Assembly: GCF_001905885.1 (NCBI RefSeq) | Contig: NZ_LIYH01000002.1 | Coordinates: forward strand, 921,591-985,590 | Reading direction: 5' to 3' | Origin: Streptomyces sp. CB03234 | GTDB lineage: Bacteria > Actinomycetota > Actinomycetes > Streptomycetales > Streptomycetaceae | DNA: 64,000 nt | Part shown: in pieces, positions 28,833 to 38,156 of the stretch | How positions within the stretch are numbered: the stretch's first letter is position 1 | Layout: the number at the start of each line of letters is the position of its first letter | Position numbers and translations under genes: made by a program | Notes under the pieces: generated by a model | Told to the model about the DNA's origin: nothing | Databases searched by the model: none | The model's input: the letters and a program-made list of their open reading frames with translations, nothing else

Positions 28833-29867
28833 TCATTCGAGCCGGGGTACCACCTCCGCCCCCAGCCGCCGGACGTTCTCCTCCGTGGCCGCGACATCGC
28901 CGGAGCCCTCGACGAGCAGCGCGAAACGTGTGATGCCCGTACGCTCCGAGGTCGCCGCCAGCCGGTCGGCGGCCACCCGCGCCGACCCCACCGGGTGGAG
29001 TCGGCACAGCAGCTCCGTATAGGCGACGGGGTCGCGCATCGCGCGGTGCCTGCCGTCGACGGTGACATGGGCGTCCAGCCCCTGTTTCATCCAGCCGGGC
29101 ATCGCCTTGAGCAGTGTCTCCACCGCGTCCGCCGTCCGGTCCGCGATCTGGGCCACGCCGGCCGACACATGGCCGCCCGCCGCCCGGGCGACCGCGTCCG
29201 GGGTGTGGCCGGCGGCCAGCGCCTCACGCCGCCACAGCGCGACCATGCCGGCCTTCTCCTCGTCCCCGCAGTGCATCCCGAGCAGCATCGGCAGGCACCG
29301 CTCGGCGGCCAGCTTCACGCTCCGCGGCGAGGTGCAGGCGAGCACCGTCTCCGGTACGGGATCGCCGTCGATCAGCTCCTGCGGCCTCGGTACGACCGCC
29401 ACCTCACGGAACCGGTGGCGCGGCCCGTCCGCCGCGACGCGCGGCTCGCGCAGCCAGCGCAGCAGCAGGTCCAGCGATTCAGGGAACCCCGTCTCGTACG
29501 CCGCCAGGCCCGCGCCGAACACCTCCAGGTCGACCCACGGCCCGCCCCGGCCCACACCGAGGGTGAACCGCCCGCCGGAGGTGAGGTGCAGCAGCGCCGT
29601 CTGTTCGGCCAGCGCGACCGGATGGGTCGTCGGCAGTACGCTCACGGCCGTGCCGACCCGGATGCGACGCGTCCGGCCGAGCAACAGCGCGGCGAGCGTC
29701 ACGGCCGAGGGACACACGCCGTACGGTACGAAGTGGTGCTCGGCCAGCCATACCGAGTCCAGCCCGGCCTCCTCGGCCACCTCCGCCGACCGCACCGCCC
29801 GGTGCAGCGTCTCCCCCTGGCCCTGGCCGGGAAACTGCGCCGCCAGTACAAACGTTCCCACACGCAT
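28833..29867 (-). CDS. Luciferase-like (LLM) flavin-dependent oxidoreductase
   Basis: The protein is 344 residues of the bacterial luciferase-like TIM-barrel family, which uses reduced FMN or F420. It has the N-terminal VGTFVLAAQFPGQ, the AEEAGLDSVWLAEHHF segment typical of group members, RIRVGTAVSVLPTTHPVALAEQTALL and SGGRFTLGVGRGG. The substrate is unknown. ATG 29867 fits the family start; AAGGAGG is about 11 bases upstream, which is somewhat far. Confidence 0.88.
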   Translation of the reverse strand: MRVGTFVLAAQFPGQGQGETLHRAVRSAEVAEEAGLDSVWLAEHHFVPYGVCPSAVTLAALLLGRTRRIRVGTAVSVLPTTHPVALAEQTALLHLTSGGRFTLGVGRGGPWVDLEVFGAGLAAYETGFPESLDLLLRWLREPRVAADGPRHRFREVAVVPRPQELIDGDPVPETVLACTSPRSVKLAAERCLPMLLGMHCGDEEKAGMVALWRREALAAGHTPDAVARAAGGHVSAGVAQIADRTADAVETLLKAMPGWMKQGLDAHVTVDGRHRAMRDPVAYTELLCRLHPVGSARVAADRLAATSERTGITRFALLVEGSGDVAATEENVRRLGAEVVPRLE

Positions 29868-30060
29868 CGCCTTATGCCTCCTTGACCGGCCGACGCGGCT
29901 CCCCTCACTGGCAACAACGCCTGGCAGGTGCCAAAGGCAACGGCCCACGGGCAAGTTGTTGCGATTTTCCGGTAACTCGAACCGAACGGTGCGAGTACCC
30001 ACAGTCGCGACCCTTAGGCTGGACGGGCAGAAGTCCGCGCCCGCCCCAGTGAGGTGTTCC

Positions 30061-30390
30061 TTGTCCCCGCGCCGCAACCGCCCCCGTGGCGGCGAGAAGC
30101 CGAACATGAACAGCGGCGAGTCGGGCGACAGATACGGCGGCTTCCAGCGCAGCGAATCCTGGCAGGACGAGGAGTGGTCGGTCCGTCATGTGGCGGGCGC
30201 GAGCGCCGCCGGCAAGCGGTACCGCTGCCCGGGCTGCGACCAGGAGATCCCGGCGAGCGTCCCGCACGTGGTGGCCTGGCCCGAGTACGGCGGCGTGGAC
30301 GACCGGCGGCACTGGCACAAGGCGTGCTGGAACGCGAAGGACCGCCGCACCACGCGGGTGCAGCGGTCCCGTAACGCGCCCCGCCACTGA
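30061..30390 (+). CDS. Small putative zinc-binding protein
   Basis: The protein is 109 residues, starting at TTG 30061 behind a GAGGTG ribosome binding site. A basic, Arg/Gly-rich disordered N-terminus (about 1-35) leads into RYRCPGCDQEIPASVPHVVAWP and RRHWHKACW. The C-x2-C and H-x3-C spacing suggests one zinc site (C-C-H-C or C-C-H-H type). Homologues are often annotated ATP/GTP-binding, for which I see no support. It could bind nucleic acid. The 193-bp divergent gap before it holds GGCAAC/GTTGCC repeats around 29910-29970. Confidence 0.75.
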   Translation: MSPRRNRPRGGEKPNMNSGESGDRYGGFQRSESWQDEEWSVRHVAGASAAGKRYRCPGCDQEIPASVPHVVAWPEYGGVDDRRHWHKACWNAKDRRTTRVQRSRNAPRH

Positions 30391-30406
30391 GCGGGGGCGC
30401 CGTGCG

Positions 30407-31228
30407 TCACTTCACGTCGCGCCGGTCCATGGCGAAGAACGCGCCGGTCATCGCGACGGCGGTCACGCCGAGCAGGATCCACAGCGGCGTCCAGCCGTGC
30501 GGGCCGCCCTGGCTCAGTCCCTGCTCGCTGTAGAAGGCGATGAGCAGGCTCGGGATCGCGTACTCGAGCAGCACCTCCCGCACGTCGGCGAGCGACTCGG
30601 AGAACATGAACATCCCCGCCACCAGGGGCAGCAGCATCACACCGATCATCACGGTGATCGCGCCCGCCGAGTGCCGGATCAGCGCGCCCACGGAGAGGGA
30701 CAGCAGCCCCAGGACGGCGACGAAGAGCCCCGCGCCCACCGTCGCGCGCAGCCACTGCTCACCGGTCGCGGTGCCGGAGCCGACCATGCCGGAGTGGATG
30801 GCGGCGACGAGCGCGGCGGTGACCGTGGTGACGGTGAAGGTGAGCAGGAAGAAGACGACGGCCTTGGCGAGCAGCACCCGGCTGCGCGAGGGGCACGCCG
30901 TCAGCGTCGTACGGATCATGCCCGTGCCGTACTCGGACGCGATGGTCAGCACCCCGAGCGTGACCACGCACAGGGAGCCGAGCAGGACGCCGTAGAAACC
31001 GAGCACCAGGACCGACTCGCCGCCCATGTCGGTGCCGGAGGCGGAGACCGCCACGGCGGCGAGCAGGCCGACGCCCAGCATCAGCACGACCATGACGCCC
31101 AGCGTCCACATCGTGGAGCGCACCGAGCGGATCTTGGTCCACTCGGAGGCGAGCGCGTCCCCGAGGTGGGCGCGGCGCACCGGGATCGGTGAGGTGTACT
31201 GCTGCTGCTGGTAGGGGGCGGTGGTCAT
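30407..31228 (-). CDS. ABC transporter permease (copy 1)
   Basis: The permease is 273 residues with six membrane helices, of the ABC-2 family found next to Pro-rich-tailed ATPases in streptomycetes. The N-terminal segment LASEWTKIRSVRSTMWTLGVM is shared with the second permease at 37375 (LQSEWTKIRTVSSTVWTLASA), so they are paralogues. Its ATG overlaps the ATPase stop (ATGA). The substrate is unknown. Confidence 0.9.
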   Translation of the reverse strand: MTTAPYQQQQYTSPIPVRRAHLGDALASEWTKIRSVRSTMWTLGVMVVLMLGVGLLAAVAVSASGTDMGGESVLVLGFYGVLLGSLCVVTLGVLTIASEYGTGMIRTTLTACPSRSRVLLAKAVVFFLLTFTVTTVTAALVAAIHSGMVGSGTATGEQWLRATVGAGLFVAVLGLLSLSVGALIRHSAGAITVMIGVMLLPLVAGMFMFSESLADVREVLLEYAIPSLLIAFYSEQGLSQGGPHGWTPLWILLGVTAVAMTGAFFAMDRRDVK

Positions 31229-32382
31229 CGGGCGTCCTCGCTCTTGCTCAGGTCTGCGGGGGCGGGGGCTGCGGCGGGCGGGGGCGGCGCGGCCTGGTAG
31301 CCCTGCGGCGGCTGCTGTACGCCCGGCTGCTGTCCGCCCGCGTACGGGTTCTGCCCGGGCGGCGGCGGGGCGTACCAGCCCTGCTGCGGCACTTCCGGAA
31401 CGACCGGCTGCGGCGGCGCGTACCCCATCGGGTCCGGCTGCCGCATCAGCCCGGCCTTCTGGTCGGCCGTCGAGCGGTAGTCCACCGCGCCCTGGGTCAG
31501 GCGCATGTACGCCTCCTCCAGCGACGCCTGGTGCGGCGACAGCTCCCACAGGCGTACGTCCGCGCCGTGCGCCAGGTCGCTGATGCGCGGCAGCGGCAGC
31601 CCGGTCACGCGCAGGGCGCCGTCCGGTTCCGACATGACCTGCCCGCCGGCCTCGGCGAGCACGCCCATCAGCTTCTCCCGCTGCGCGGGCTCCGTCTGCG
31701 GCGTACGGACCCGGGCGAAGTCCGCGGAGTTGGCCGAGATGAAGTCCTTGACGCTCATGTCGGCCATCAGCTGACCGCGGCCGATGACTATCAGGTGCTC
31801 GGCGGTCAGGGCCATCTCGCTCATCAGGTGCGACGAGACGAAGACCGTCCGGCCCTCGGCGGCCAGCGCCTTCATCAGGTTGCGCACCCAGAGGATGCCC
31901 TCGGGGTCCAGGCCGTTGACCGGCTCGTCGAACAGCAGCACCTGCGGGTCGCCGAGCAGCGCGGCCGCGATACCGAGCCGCTGCCCCATGCCGAGCGAGA
32001 ACCCGCTGGACCGCTTCCGGGCCACGTCCTGCAGCCCGACCACGCCCAGCACCTCGTCCACCCGGCGCGCCGGGATACCGGCGAGCTGGGCCAGCGACAG
32101 CAGGTGGTTGCGCGCGCTGCGCCCGCCGTGCACCGCCTTGGCGTCGAGCAGCGCGCCCACCTGGCGCGGCGCGTTCGGCAACTGCCGGAAGGGGTGCCCC
32201 CCGATGGTCACGTGGCCCGACGTCGGCCGGTCCAGGCCGAGGATCATGCGCATGGTGGTCGACTTGCCGGAGCCGTTGGGCCCCAGGAAGCCGGTGACGG
32301 TGCCGGGCCGCACCTGGAAGGAAAGGTTGTACACGGCCGTCTTGGCGCCGTAGCGCTTCGTCAGGCCGACTGCCTCGATCAT
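31225..32382 (-). CDS. ABC transporter ATPase with a Pro/Gln-rich C-terminal tail (copy 1)
   Basis: The ATPase is 385 residues. It has Walker A GPNGSGKST, signature FSLGMGQRLGIAAALLG, Walker B VLLFDEPVNGLDPEG and H-loop SSHLMSEM. The ATPase proper ends near 305; the last 75 residues (YAPPPPGQNPYAGGQQPGVQ type) are disordered and absent from the paralogue at 38157. Such Pro-rich tails can mediate protein contacts (inference). It is coupled to the permease by a 4-bp overlap. Confidence 0.93.
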   Translation of the reverse strand: MIEAVGLTKRYGAKTAVYNLSFQVRPGTVTGFLGPNGSGKSTTMRMILGLDRPTSGHVTIGGHPFRQLPNAPRQVGALLDAKAVHGGRSARNHLLSLAQLAGIPARRVDEVLGVVGLQDVARKRSSGFSLGMGQRLGIAAALLGDPQVLLFDEPVNGLDPEGILWVRNLMKALAAEGRTVFVSSHLMSEMALTAEHLIVIGRGQLMADMSVKDFISANSADFARVRTPQTEPAQREKLMGVLAEAGGQVMSEPDGALRVTGLPLPRISDLAHGADVRLWELSPHQASLEEAYMRLTQGAVDYRSTADQKAGLMRQPDPMGYAPPQPVVPEVPQQGWYAPPPPGQNPYAGGQQPGVQQPPQGYQAAPPPPAAAPAPADLSKSEDAR

Positions 32383-32494
32383 TCTCCAGCCCCATCGACA
32401 GGTCGGGTCGCATCAGGGCGCAGGGCCCCCGTAGGAGGTAAGAGCCTATCGAGCCCTTGACGGTTCCGGCCAAGCCGTAAAAGAGACCGTTCCG

Positions 32495-35400
32495 TCATGA
32501 GGCCTCCCGGTAGACGTGCGGCGCCACGCCCGTCACCTTGCGGAAGACGCGGCTGAAGTAGGCGCGGTCGTGGAAGCCGACCGCACGGGCCACCGCCTGC
32601 ACGCTCTCGTCGCTGTGGCGCAGCCGTTCCTTCGCGCGCAGCACGCGCAGACGCGTCAGGTAGTCCCACAGGGTCAGGCCCAGCTCGCGGTGGAAGAGGC
32701 GGCCGAGGTGGTTCTCGCTGACACCGGCCCGCTGGGCGATCTCCCGGCGGGACAGCTGCCGCCGGTAGTGCTGCTCGATGTGGGCGAGGGCGTGGCGGAC
32801 CGGGGCGTACGAGCGCAGGGCCGCCGGGTCGGTGCGCCGCGCCATCGCCGTGAGCAGGGCGGTCAGCTCGCCGTCGGTGAGGATGCCGCGCCCGAGGAGC
32901 ACCAGGCCGGGGTACGGCTCCGCGCGGTGGACGTCGTCGGCGGTGAACCCGTGGCCGCTGAGCATCAGTACCGGGACGACCGGCAACCGGCGCGCGGAGG
33001 CCGTCTCGTACATGCGCTCCACGACGGCGAAGCCGTCCATGTCCGCCAGGTCGCGGGCCACGACGAGGAAACAGGGCAGCTCCTCGGCGAGGAGGGCCGT
33101 GGCGGCGGTGCCGTCCGCGGCGGTGCGCACCGTACGCCCCGGGAGGATGCCGGCCAGCAGCCGCCGCAGGCGCTCGCGGTCGGCCGCGTGGCCGTCGGCG
33201 ACGACGACGGGCTCGGCCGGCTCCGAGGGGCGCAGGGCGTGCAGCGCGCCGGCGAGGTCACGGCCCCGGACCGGTCCGTACAGCAGGAAGGGGACGTGGC
33301 GGCACGCCGGGTGGTCGTGCAGGCGCTGGACGGGCGCCCATTCGTGCGGGCGGGCCTGGACGACGTCCCAGGCGACGGCGGCCGGGGCGCGGTCGGCCAG
33401 GAGCGAGGCGACGTCCTCGTCCGGGTGCAGCCGGTGCGTCGGCAGGCCGTGGCGCCGGGCGATGCTGGTGACCTCGCGCGGCGGCGCGGCGGCGCTCGCC
33501 ACGAGGAGGGGGGTGCGGCGGCCGCCTCCGGCCGGGGACCCGGACGCGTCGGCCGGGGTGGGCAGCGGCAGCTCCAGACGGAAGCCGCGCCGCCCCGGGG
33601 CGCGGTACACGGTCACGGACCCGCCGTGCAGGACGGCCAGCCGGCGCGCGATCGCCAGGCTGAGCCGCGTCCCGGGGGCGTCTGAGGCGAACGGCTCGAA
33701 GAGGTGCTCGGTGTCGCCGTCGCCGTCGCCGTCGCCGGAAGGAAGGGCCAGGTCCGGGCCGGTGAGGTGGACGAGCAGCCCGGGGAGGCGTACGCCGGCG
33801 GCGAGGGTGAGGGGAGCCGGGCCGCTCGTGAGGGCGGCCGCGGTGGTCAGGAGGTTGCGGAGGATCTGGGCCAGCCGTGGTCCGTCGGCGCTGATCGCGG
33901 GCAGTCGCGGCGGCACTCGCAGCGTCAGGGGCACGCCCGCGCCGGCGGCCGCCGCGGTGAGCAGCGGACGTGGGTCGAGGAGTTCCCGTGACAGGTCCAG
34001 GGCGTCGATCTCGGACCGGGACAGGTCGAGCAGGTCGTCGATGAGCCGCAGCAGGCGGCCCGCGTCGGCGTGGGCGACGCGCAGGGCGGCGGCGGGGTCC
34101 TGGGCGCCGCCCGCGGTGCCGGTGTGGCGCAGGAGTGTCTCCACCGGGGTGCGCAGTTCGTCGGTGGCGTTGTCGAGGAGCCGCGTCTTGAGGCGGTTCG
34201 CCTGCTCGGCGGCGTCCCGGGCGCGGCGTACCTCGTCGAACAGGCGGATGCCCTTGAGCGCCGCGCTGATCTGGTCCCCCAGCGCCCGGTACACCGGGCC
34301 GCGCTGGGCGGCGCCTTCCCGACCGGGCGAGGCGTCGAACAGGGCGAAGCCGAGCTGTTCGTCACCGATGTGGAGCGGTTCGGCGACCAGCGTGAACCGG
34401 TGGTCGTCGCGCGGCAGCAGGGCGTCCGGGAGGATCCGGCCGACGGGGTACGGGGCGTCCGGGCCGCCGCCCGGTACCGCTTGCGCGGCCCGTTCGGCAC
34501 GCGACAGTACGGGACGGGCCACGCCCTCCTCGTCCCCGTACAGCACCAGCCGGCAGCCCGGGACTCCCGTGCCGGGCAGGTGGCGGGCCAGGGCGTCGAC
34601 GAGGGCGTCGGTGTCGACGGCGGTGGTGAGCGCCGTGCCCAGTTCCCGCAGCCGGCGGGCCTCCTGCTCCTTCACCCACCGCTCGTACTCCAGCAGCCGG
34701 TGCGACTTGTCGGCGACCATCAGCCGCGCCTGCCCGAAGAGCCGCTCGGCGTACGACCGGAGGGCGGGAGGCAGCGTGGTGAGCGCCGTCTCGCGGGCGC
34801 GCAGCAGGGCGTTGTCCCAGGCGGAGGCGTCGTCGAAGGTGCGGACCTCGGTGCCGATGAGGGCCTCCAGCAGGGACAGGAACGCCGCGCCCGACTCCGC
34901 GTCGAGGTCCGCCCGGAAGGCGGCGGCGAGTTCCTCGGCGGCCCGGGGCACGGCGGCGAACGGCACGGCGGCGTCCGGCTCCGAGGCGACGGCCGCCGGC
35001 CCGGCGGCGGACGGCCCGGCGGTCACCGAACCGGCTGCGTCCGGCCCGGCCGCGTACCGCCCGGTGGTCACCGGACCGGCCGCGTACCGCCCGGCGGTGG
35101 CCCGGTCAGGGGGTTCCGGCGCTGAGGTGCCGGTCGGCCGGCCCTGTGTCACCAGCGGCGAGTGGCAGCCGCAGGACCGGCGCGTGACCAGCGTCCCGGG
35201 GACCACGTTGCGCGGGGGCGGCCGCGTCCCGCGCAGCCGCGCCAGCAGGGTGTCCACGGCGAGCGCGGCCAGTTCGGCGAAGGGCAGCGACACGGACGTC
35301 AACGGCGGGTCGGCGAGCCGGGCTTCGAGGGAGTCGTTGAACCCGACGACCGCCACGTCCCCCGGCACCCGGATGCCCCGCTGCGTCAGCGAGCGCAGCG

Positions 35401-36052
35401 CGTCGGCGGCCAGGACGTCGCTGCACGCGACGAGCGCGTCGAAGTCCCGGCCCGGCCGCAGCCCCCGCACGTCCAGCAGGACGCGCAGCGCCGAGGCGCC
35501 CGCCCCGCCGGCGAAGTCGGCGGTGGCGGCCACCAGGGACGGGTCGGCGGGGAGGCGGTGGCGGGCGACGGCACGGGTGTACGCGCGGTAGCGGTCGAGC
35601 GAGACGGGATGGGTCAACGGGCCGCGGATACAGGCGAGCCGGCGGCAGCCGTGCGTCTCGACGAGGTGGCCGACGGCCTCCCGCATGCCCGCGTGACTGT
35701 CGAGCAGCAGCGTCTCGTGCCCGGCCAGGTCCTGGTTGAGGCTGACGACCGGCAGCGCGCCCAGCCGGCGCGCGAGCCGCGAGCCCTGCTCGCTCCCGGC
35801 GGGCAGGGCCAGGGTGGAGGTCCAGCAGATCACCCCGTCGAGCCGGTCCTCGCCGATCAGCTCGTACAGCGCGTTGCGGGGGGAGCCCTCCGGCCGCAGC
35901 GGCCCGCCCGGCAGGCACACCAGGTTGGCGTCGCCCCGCTCGGCCGCCGCGAGCACCCCGGACCACAGGGTCGCGCCGACGCCCAGGTGGATGTTGGCCG
36001 TGACCAGGGCGAGCGTCGGGCGCCTGGCCCGTGCGGGTGCGCCTGCCGCCAT
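32495..36052 (-). CDS. Hybrid regulator: LacI-type sensor, pseudo-histidine kinase, degenerate receivers and AraC DNA-binding domain
   Basis: The protein has 1185 residues. Domains in order: a LacI/PBP1-like sugar-sensor domain (12-298, with VAVVGFNDSLEARLADPPLTSV) without an N-terminal helix-turn-helix; a repetitive linker (315-370, GRYAAGP repeats); a helical plus GAF-like region (375-610); a kinase DHp-like segment NATDELRTPVETL where Asp631 takes the place of the phospho-His; a HATPase remnant (about 695-830) lacking the DxGxG box, replaced by SGDGDGDGDT; two receiver-like domains (about 847-942 and 948-1070), both off-consensus; and a C-terminal AraC domain (1085-1185). It reads as a one-chain sugar-responsive transcription factor that has lost phosphotransfer. 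ATG 36052 is chosen; no strong ribosome binding site. Confidence 0.85.
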   Translation of the reverse strand: MAAGAPARARRPTLALVTANIHLGVGATLWSGVLAAAERGDANLVCLPGGPLRPEGSPRNALYELIGEDRLDGVICWTSTLALPAGSEQGSRLARRLGALPVVSLNQDLAGHETLLLDSHAGMREAVGHLVETHGCRRLACIRGPLTHPVSLDRYRAYTRAVARHRLPADPSLVAATADFAGGAGASALRVLLDVRGLRPGRDFDALVACSDVLAADALRSLTQRGIRVPGDVAVVGFNDSLEARLADPPLTSVSLPFAELAALAVDTLLARLRGTRPPPRNVVPGTLVTRRSCGCHSPLVTQGRPTGTSAPEPPDRATAGRYAAGPVTTGRYAAGPDAAGSVTAGPSAAGPAAVASEPDAAVPFAAVPRAAEELAAAFRADLDAESGAAFLSLLEALIGTEVRTFDDASAWDNALLRARETALTTLPPALRSYAERLFGQARLMVADKSHRLLEYERWVKEQEARRLRELGTALTTAVDTDALVDALARHLPGTGVPGCRLVLYGDEEGVARPVLSRAERAAQAVPGGGPDAPYPVGRILPDALLPRDDHRFTLVAEPLHIGDEQLGFALFDASPGREGAAQRGPVYRALGDQISAALKGIRLFDEVRRARDAAEQANRLKTRLLDNATDELRTPVETLLRHTGTAGGAQDPAAALRVAHADAGRLLRLIDDLLDLSRSEIDALDLSRELLDPRPLLTAAAAGAGVPLTLRVPPRLPAISADGPRLAQILRNLLTTAAALTSGPAPLTLAAGVRLPGLLVHLTGPDLALPSGDGDGDGDTEHLFEPFASDAPGTRLSLAIARRLAVLHGGSVTVYRAPGRRGFRLELPLPTPADASGSPAGGGRRTPLLVASAAAPPREVTSIARRHGLPTHRLHPDEDVASLLADRAPAAVAWDVVQARPHEWAPVQRLHDHPACRHVPFLLYGPVRGRDLAGALHALRPSEPAEPVVVADGHAADRERLRRLLAGILPGRTVRTAADGTAATALLAEELPCFLVVARDLADMDGFAVVERMYETASARRLPVVPVLMLSGHGFTADDVHRAEPYPGLVLLGRGILTDGELTALLTAMARRTDPAALRSYAPVRHALAHIEQHYRRQLSRREIAQRAGVSENHLGRLFHRELGLTLWDYLTRLRVLRAKERLRHSDESVQAVARAVGFHDRAYFSRVFRKVTGVAPHVYREAS
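33713..33736. repeat. 6-bp microsatellite inside the hybrid regulator gene
   Basis: Four tandem GTCGCC units (minus strand GGCGAC) encode Gly-Asp repeats exactly where an ATP-binding lid would be in a true kinase. Confidence 0.7.
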
Positions 36053-36101
36053 GGGCTCTGGACGATAGTGGCGGGTCCCGCGCCCGGACAAGACCCGTGA
36101 C

Positions 36102-36157
36102 GCGCGCGGCAACGGGAGCGGCCCCCACCCTTGGGGAGGGTGAGGACCGCCGCGCGC
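36102..36157 (-). terminator. Hairpin downstream of the pectate lyase gene
   Basis: GCGCGCGGC (36102-36110) and GCCGCGCGC (36149-36157) are complementary, with an inner CACCC/GGGTG pair. It lies between the lyase stop (36162) and the regulator start (36052), so it should limit read-through from lyase into the regulator gene. Confidence 0.6.
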
Positions 36158-36161
36158 GCCG

Positions 36162-37124
36162 TCAGATTTTGCCGACGCCCGCACCCGCCGTTACGAGGGA
36201 CTTCACACTCGACGGGGTGGCCACCGTGTAGCTGTACGGGATGGCCTTCACGGTGCCGCTGGTCTGGCCGGCGCCCGAGTTGACGAAGTGGTTGTTCCGC
36301 GCCACCAGCGAGCCGGGGTCGGAGTCGCCCTCACCGACGTGGAACGGGTCGTCGGTGTTCTCGAAGTAGTTGCCCTCGACGAGCACGCCCGCGTTCTCCG
36401 TGGAGGCCACGCCGTAGTCACCGATGTTGCTGAAGTAGTTGTTCAGGACGTGCACCGGGTTGCCGAACCGCACGCGCGGGTTGCGCTGCGTGGTGCCGTC
36501 GAACCAGTTGTTGACGTACGTCACGCGCAGCTTGCCGGTGTCCTGGGCGCCGTTGCTGTCGGAGTGGCCGAGCAGCATGTTCTTGTTCTGGTGGTGCGTG
36601 CGGTTCCACGACACGGTGACGTAGTCGGAGGCGCGCTTGATGTCGACGGCGCCGTCGTAGGCGCCCGAGATGTCGTTGTGGTCGATCCAGACCCTGGTCG
36701 ACTCCTGGACGTTGATCGCGTCGTCGTTGGAGCCGGTGAAGGTCAGGTTCCGGATGATGACGTTGGAGACCCCGCTGACGTTGAGGCCGCTGCCGGTGAT
36801 CCGGCCGGCGGTGCCGACCCCGACGACGGTCTTGTTGGCGGCCACCTTCGTCATCGAGCTCAGCGAGATCGTGCCGTTCACCTGCACGGTCACCGGGTCC
36901 GTCCGCTGTACGGCGGCGATGAACGCGGAGGCGCTCGACACGGTGACGGTGGCGCCGCCCGCGCCGCCCGTCGTCCCGGCGCCGAAGCCGATGGGCCCGG
37001 CGGCGGCCACGGCGGCCGGCTCGACCGCCCCGCTGCTCGCCGCGGTCGTGCCGGTGAGGGCCACCGCGGCCACGGCCGCGGTCACCGCGCCGGCCAGCTT
37101 GTACCGTGCGCTCGTCCTGCGCAT
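36162..37124 (-). CDS. Secreted pectate lyase, PL1 family
   Basis: This extracellular enzyme cleaves polygalacturonate by beta-elimination with calcium. The 320-residue protein has a signal peptide (about 1-34), then a parallel beta-helix. Family motifs are visible: NVIIRNLTFTGSNDDAINV, VWIDHNDISGAYDGAVDIKRASDYVTVSWN and the catalytic-Arg segment RNPRVRFGNPVHVLNNYF. ATG 37124 has GGAG nine bases away. Its location directly upstream, on the same strand, of a LacI/AraC-type sugar regulator suggests that regulator controls it. Two TGTGGAC repeats 21 bp apart lie upstream. Confidence 0.93.
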   Translation of the reverse strand: MRRTSARYKLAGAVTAAVAAVALTGTTAASSGAVEPAAVAAAGPIGFGAGTTGGAGGATVTVSSASAFIAAVQRTDPVTVQVNGTISLSSMTKVAANKTVVGVGTAGRITGSGLNVSGVSNVIIRNLTFTGSNDDAINVQESTRVWIDHNDISGAYDGAVDIKRASDYVTVSWNRTHHQNKNMLLGHSDSNGAQDTGKLRVTYVNNWFDGTTQRNPRVRFGNPVHVLNNYFSNIGDYGVASTENAGVLVEGNYFENTDDPFHVGEGDSDPGSLVARNNHFVNSGAGQTSGTVKAIPYSYTVATPSSVKSLVTAGAGVGKI

Positions 37125-37269
37125 GGGAGAACTCCGTCCGATGGGGGATGGGCTGGACTTCGTCGTGCGTACCGCGAGCGCGCGCATGTGTACGCATGCG
37201 TGCTGGGGATGTGCTGCGGTACGTACCGGTGCCGCGCGGCCGGCTCACTGACGATGCTAGGGCGGGGCC

Positions 37270-37297
37270 TGTGGACGATGGTGAGCCCCATGTGGAC
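37270..37297. promoter_or_regulatory. Direct repeats upstream of the pectate lyase gene
   Basis: TGTGGAC occurs at 37270-37276 and 37291-37297, 21 bp apart (two helical turns). AraC-type proteins often bind such repeats, and the neighbouring hybrid regulator ends in an AraC domain. There is no other support. Confidence 0.35.
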
Positions 37298-37374
37298 TAT
37301 TGCGCGCGGCCGGTTCGACACCTGCGGGCGACCGGCGTAGGCCCGCCCCGCCGCCGGTACGTCACGCGTCCGCG

Positions 37375-38154
37375 TTACGCGTCCCGGCGCTTCAGCACCG
37401 CGTACCCGCCGAGCAGCGCCGCCGCGACCCACAGCAGCATGATGCCCATGCCGCCCCAGGGGCCGTACGGCGCCGGGTCGCTGCCCAGGGCGCCCGGGAC
37501 GACCTGCATGATCGTGGAGCCCGCCTGGTCGGGGAAGTACTCGGCGACCTCCTTCGCCTTCGGCACGGCCGACAGGATCTGGGAGATGAGGAAGAAGAAC
37601 GGGACCAGGATGCCGAGCGAGAGCACCGTCGAGCGCAGCATCGCCGCCACGCCCATCGAGAACACCGCCATCAGGCCCATGTAGAGGCCGCCGCCGATCA
37701 CCGCGCGCAGGACGTTCTCCTCGCCGATGGTGGTGCGGTGCTCGCCCAGCAGGGCCTGGCCGAGGAAGAAGGACAAAAAGCTGGTCGCGAGGCCCACCGC
37801 CACCGCCAGCACGCCCGCCACGGCGATCTTGCTGAAGAGGAACGTGGCCCGTTGCGGTACCGCCGCCAGCGACGTACGAATCATCCCGGTGGTGTACTCC
37901 GTGCCGACCACGAGGACACCGAAGACCACCATCGCCAGCTGGCCCAGCAGCATGCCGGAGAAGCTGACCACCGTCGCGTCGAAGGTGGCCCGCTCGATGG
38001 GCGGCATCTCGTCGAACGTCTCCCGCACCAGCGCCGACAGCGCCGCGCCCATCGCGACGGTGACGACCAGCGCGCTCGCCAGCGTCCAGACCGTCGAGGA
38101 CACCGTACGGATCTTGGTCCACTCCGACTGGAGGACCGCGGGGACGGATGCCAT
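37375..38154 (-). CDS. ABC transporter permease (copy 2)
   Basis: The permease is 259 residues with six helices. It is a paralogue of the permease at 30407, sharing the EWTKIR..SSTVWTL N-terminus and the EYTTGMIRTSLAAVPQR segment. It starts two bases after the ATPase stop, with a GGAGG-type ribosome binding site inside the ATPase gene end. It forms an exporter with the ATPase at 38157. Confidence 0.9.
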   Translation of the reverse strand: MASVPAVLQSEWTKIRTVSSTVWTLASALVVTVAMGAALSALVRETFDEMPPIERATFDATVVSFSGMLLGQLAMVVFGVLVVGTEYTTGMIRTSLAAVPQRATFLFSKIAVAGVLAVAVGLATSFLSFFLGQALLGEHRTTIGEENVLRAVIGGGLYMGLMAVFSMGVAAMLRSTVLSLGILVPFFFLISQILSAVPKAKEVAEYFPDQAGSTIMQVVPGALGSDPAPYGPWGGMGIMLLWVAAALLGGYAVLKRRDA

Positions 38155-38156
38155 CG

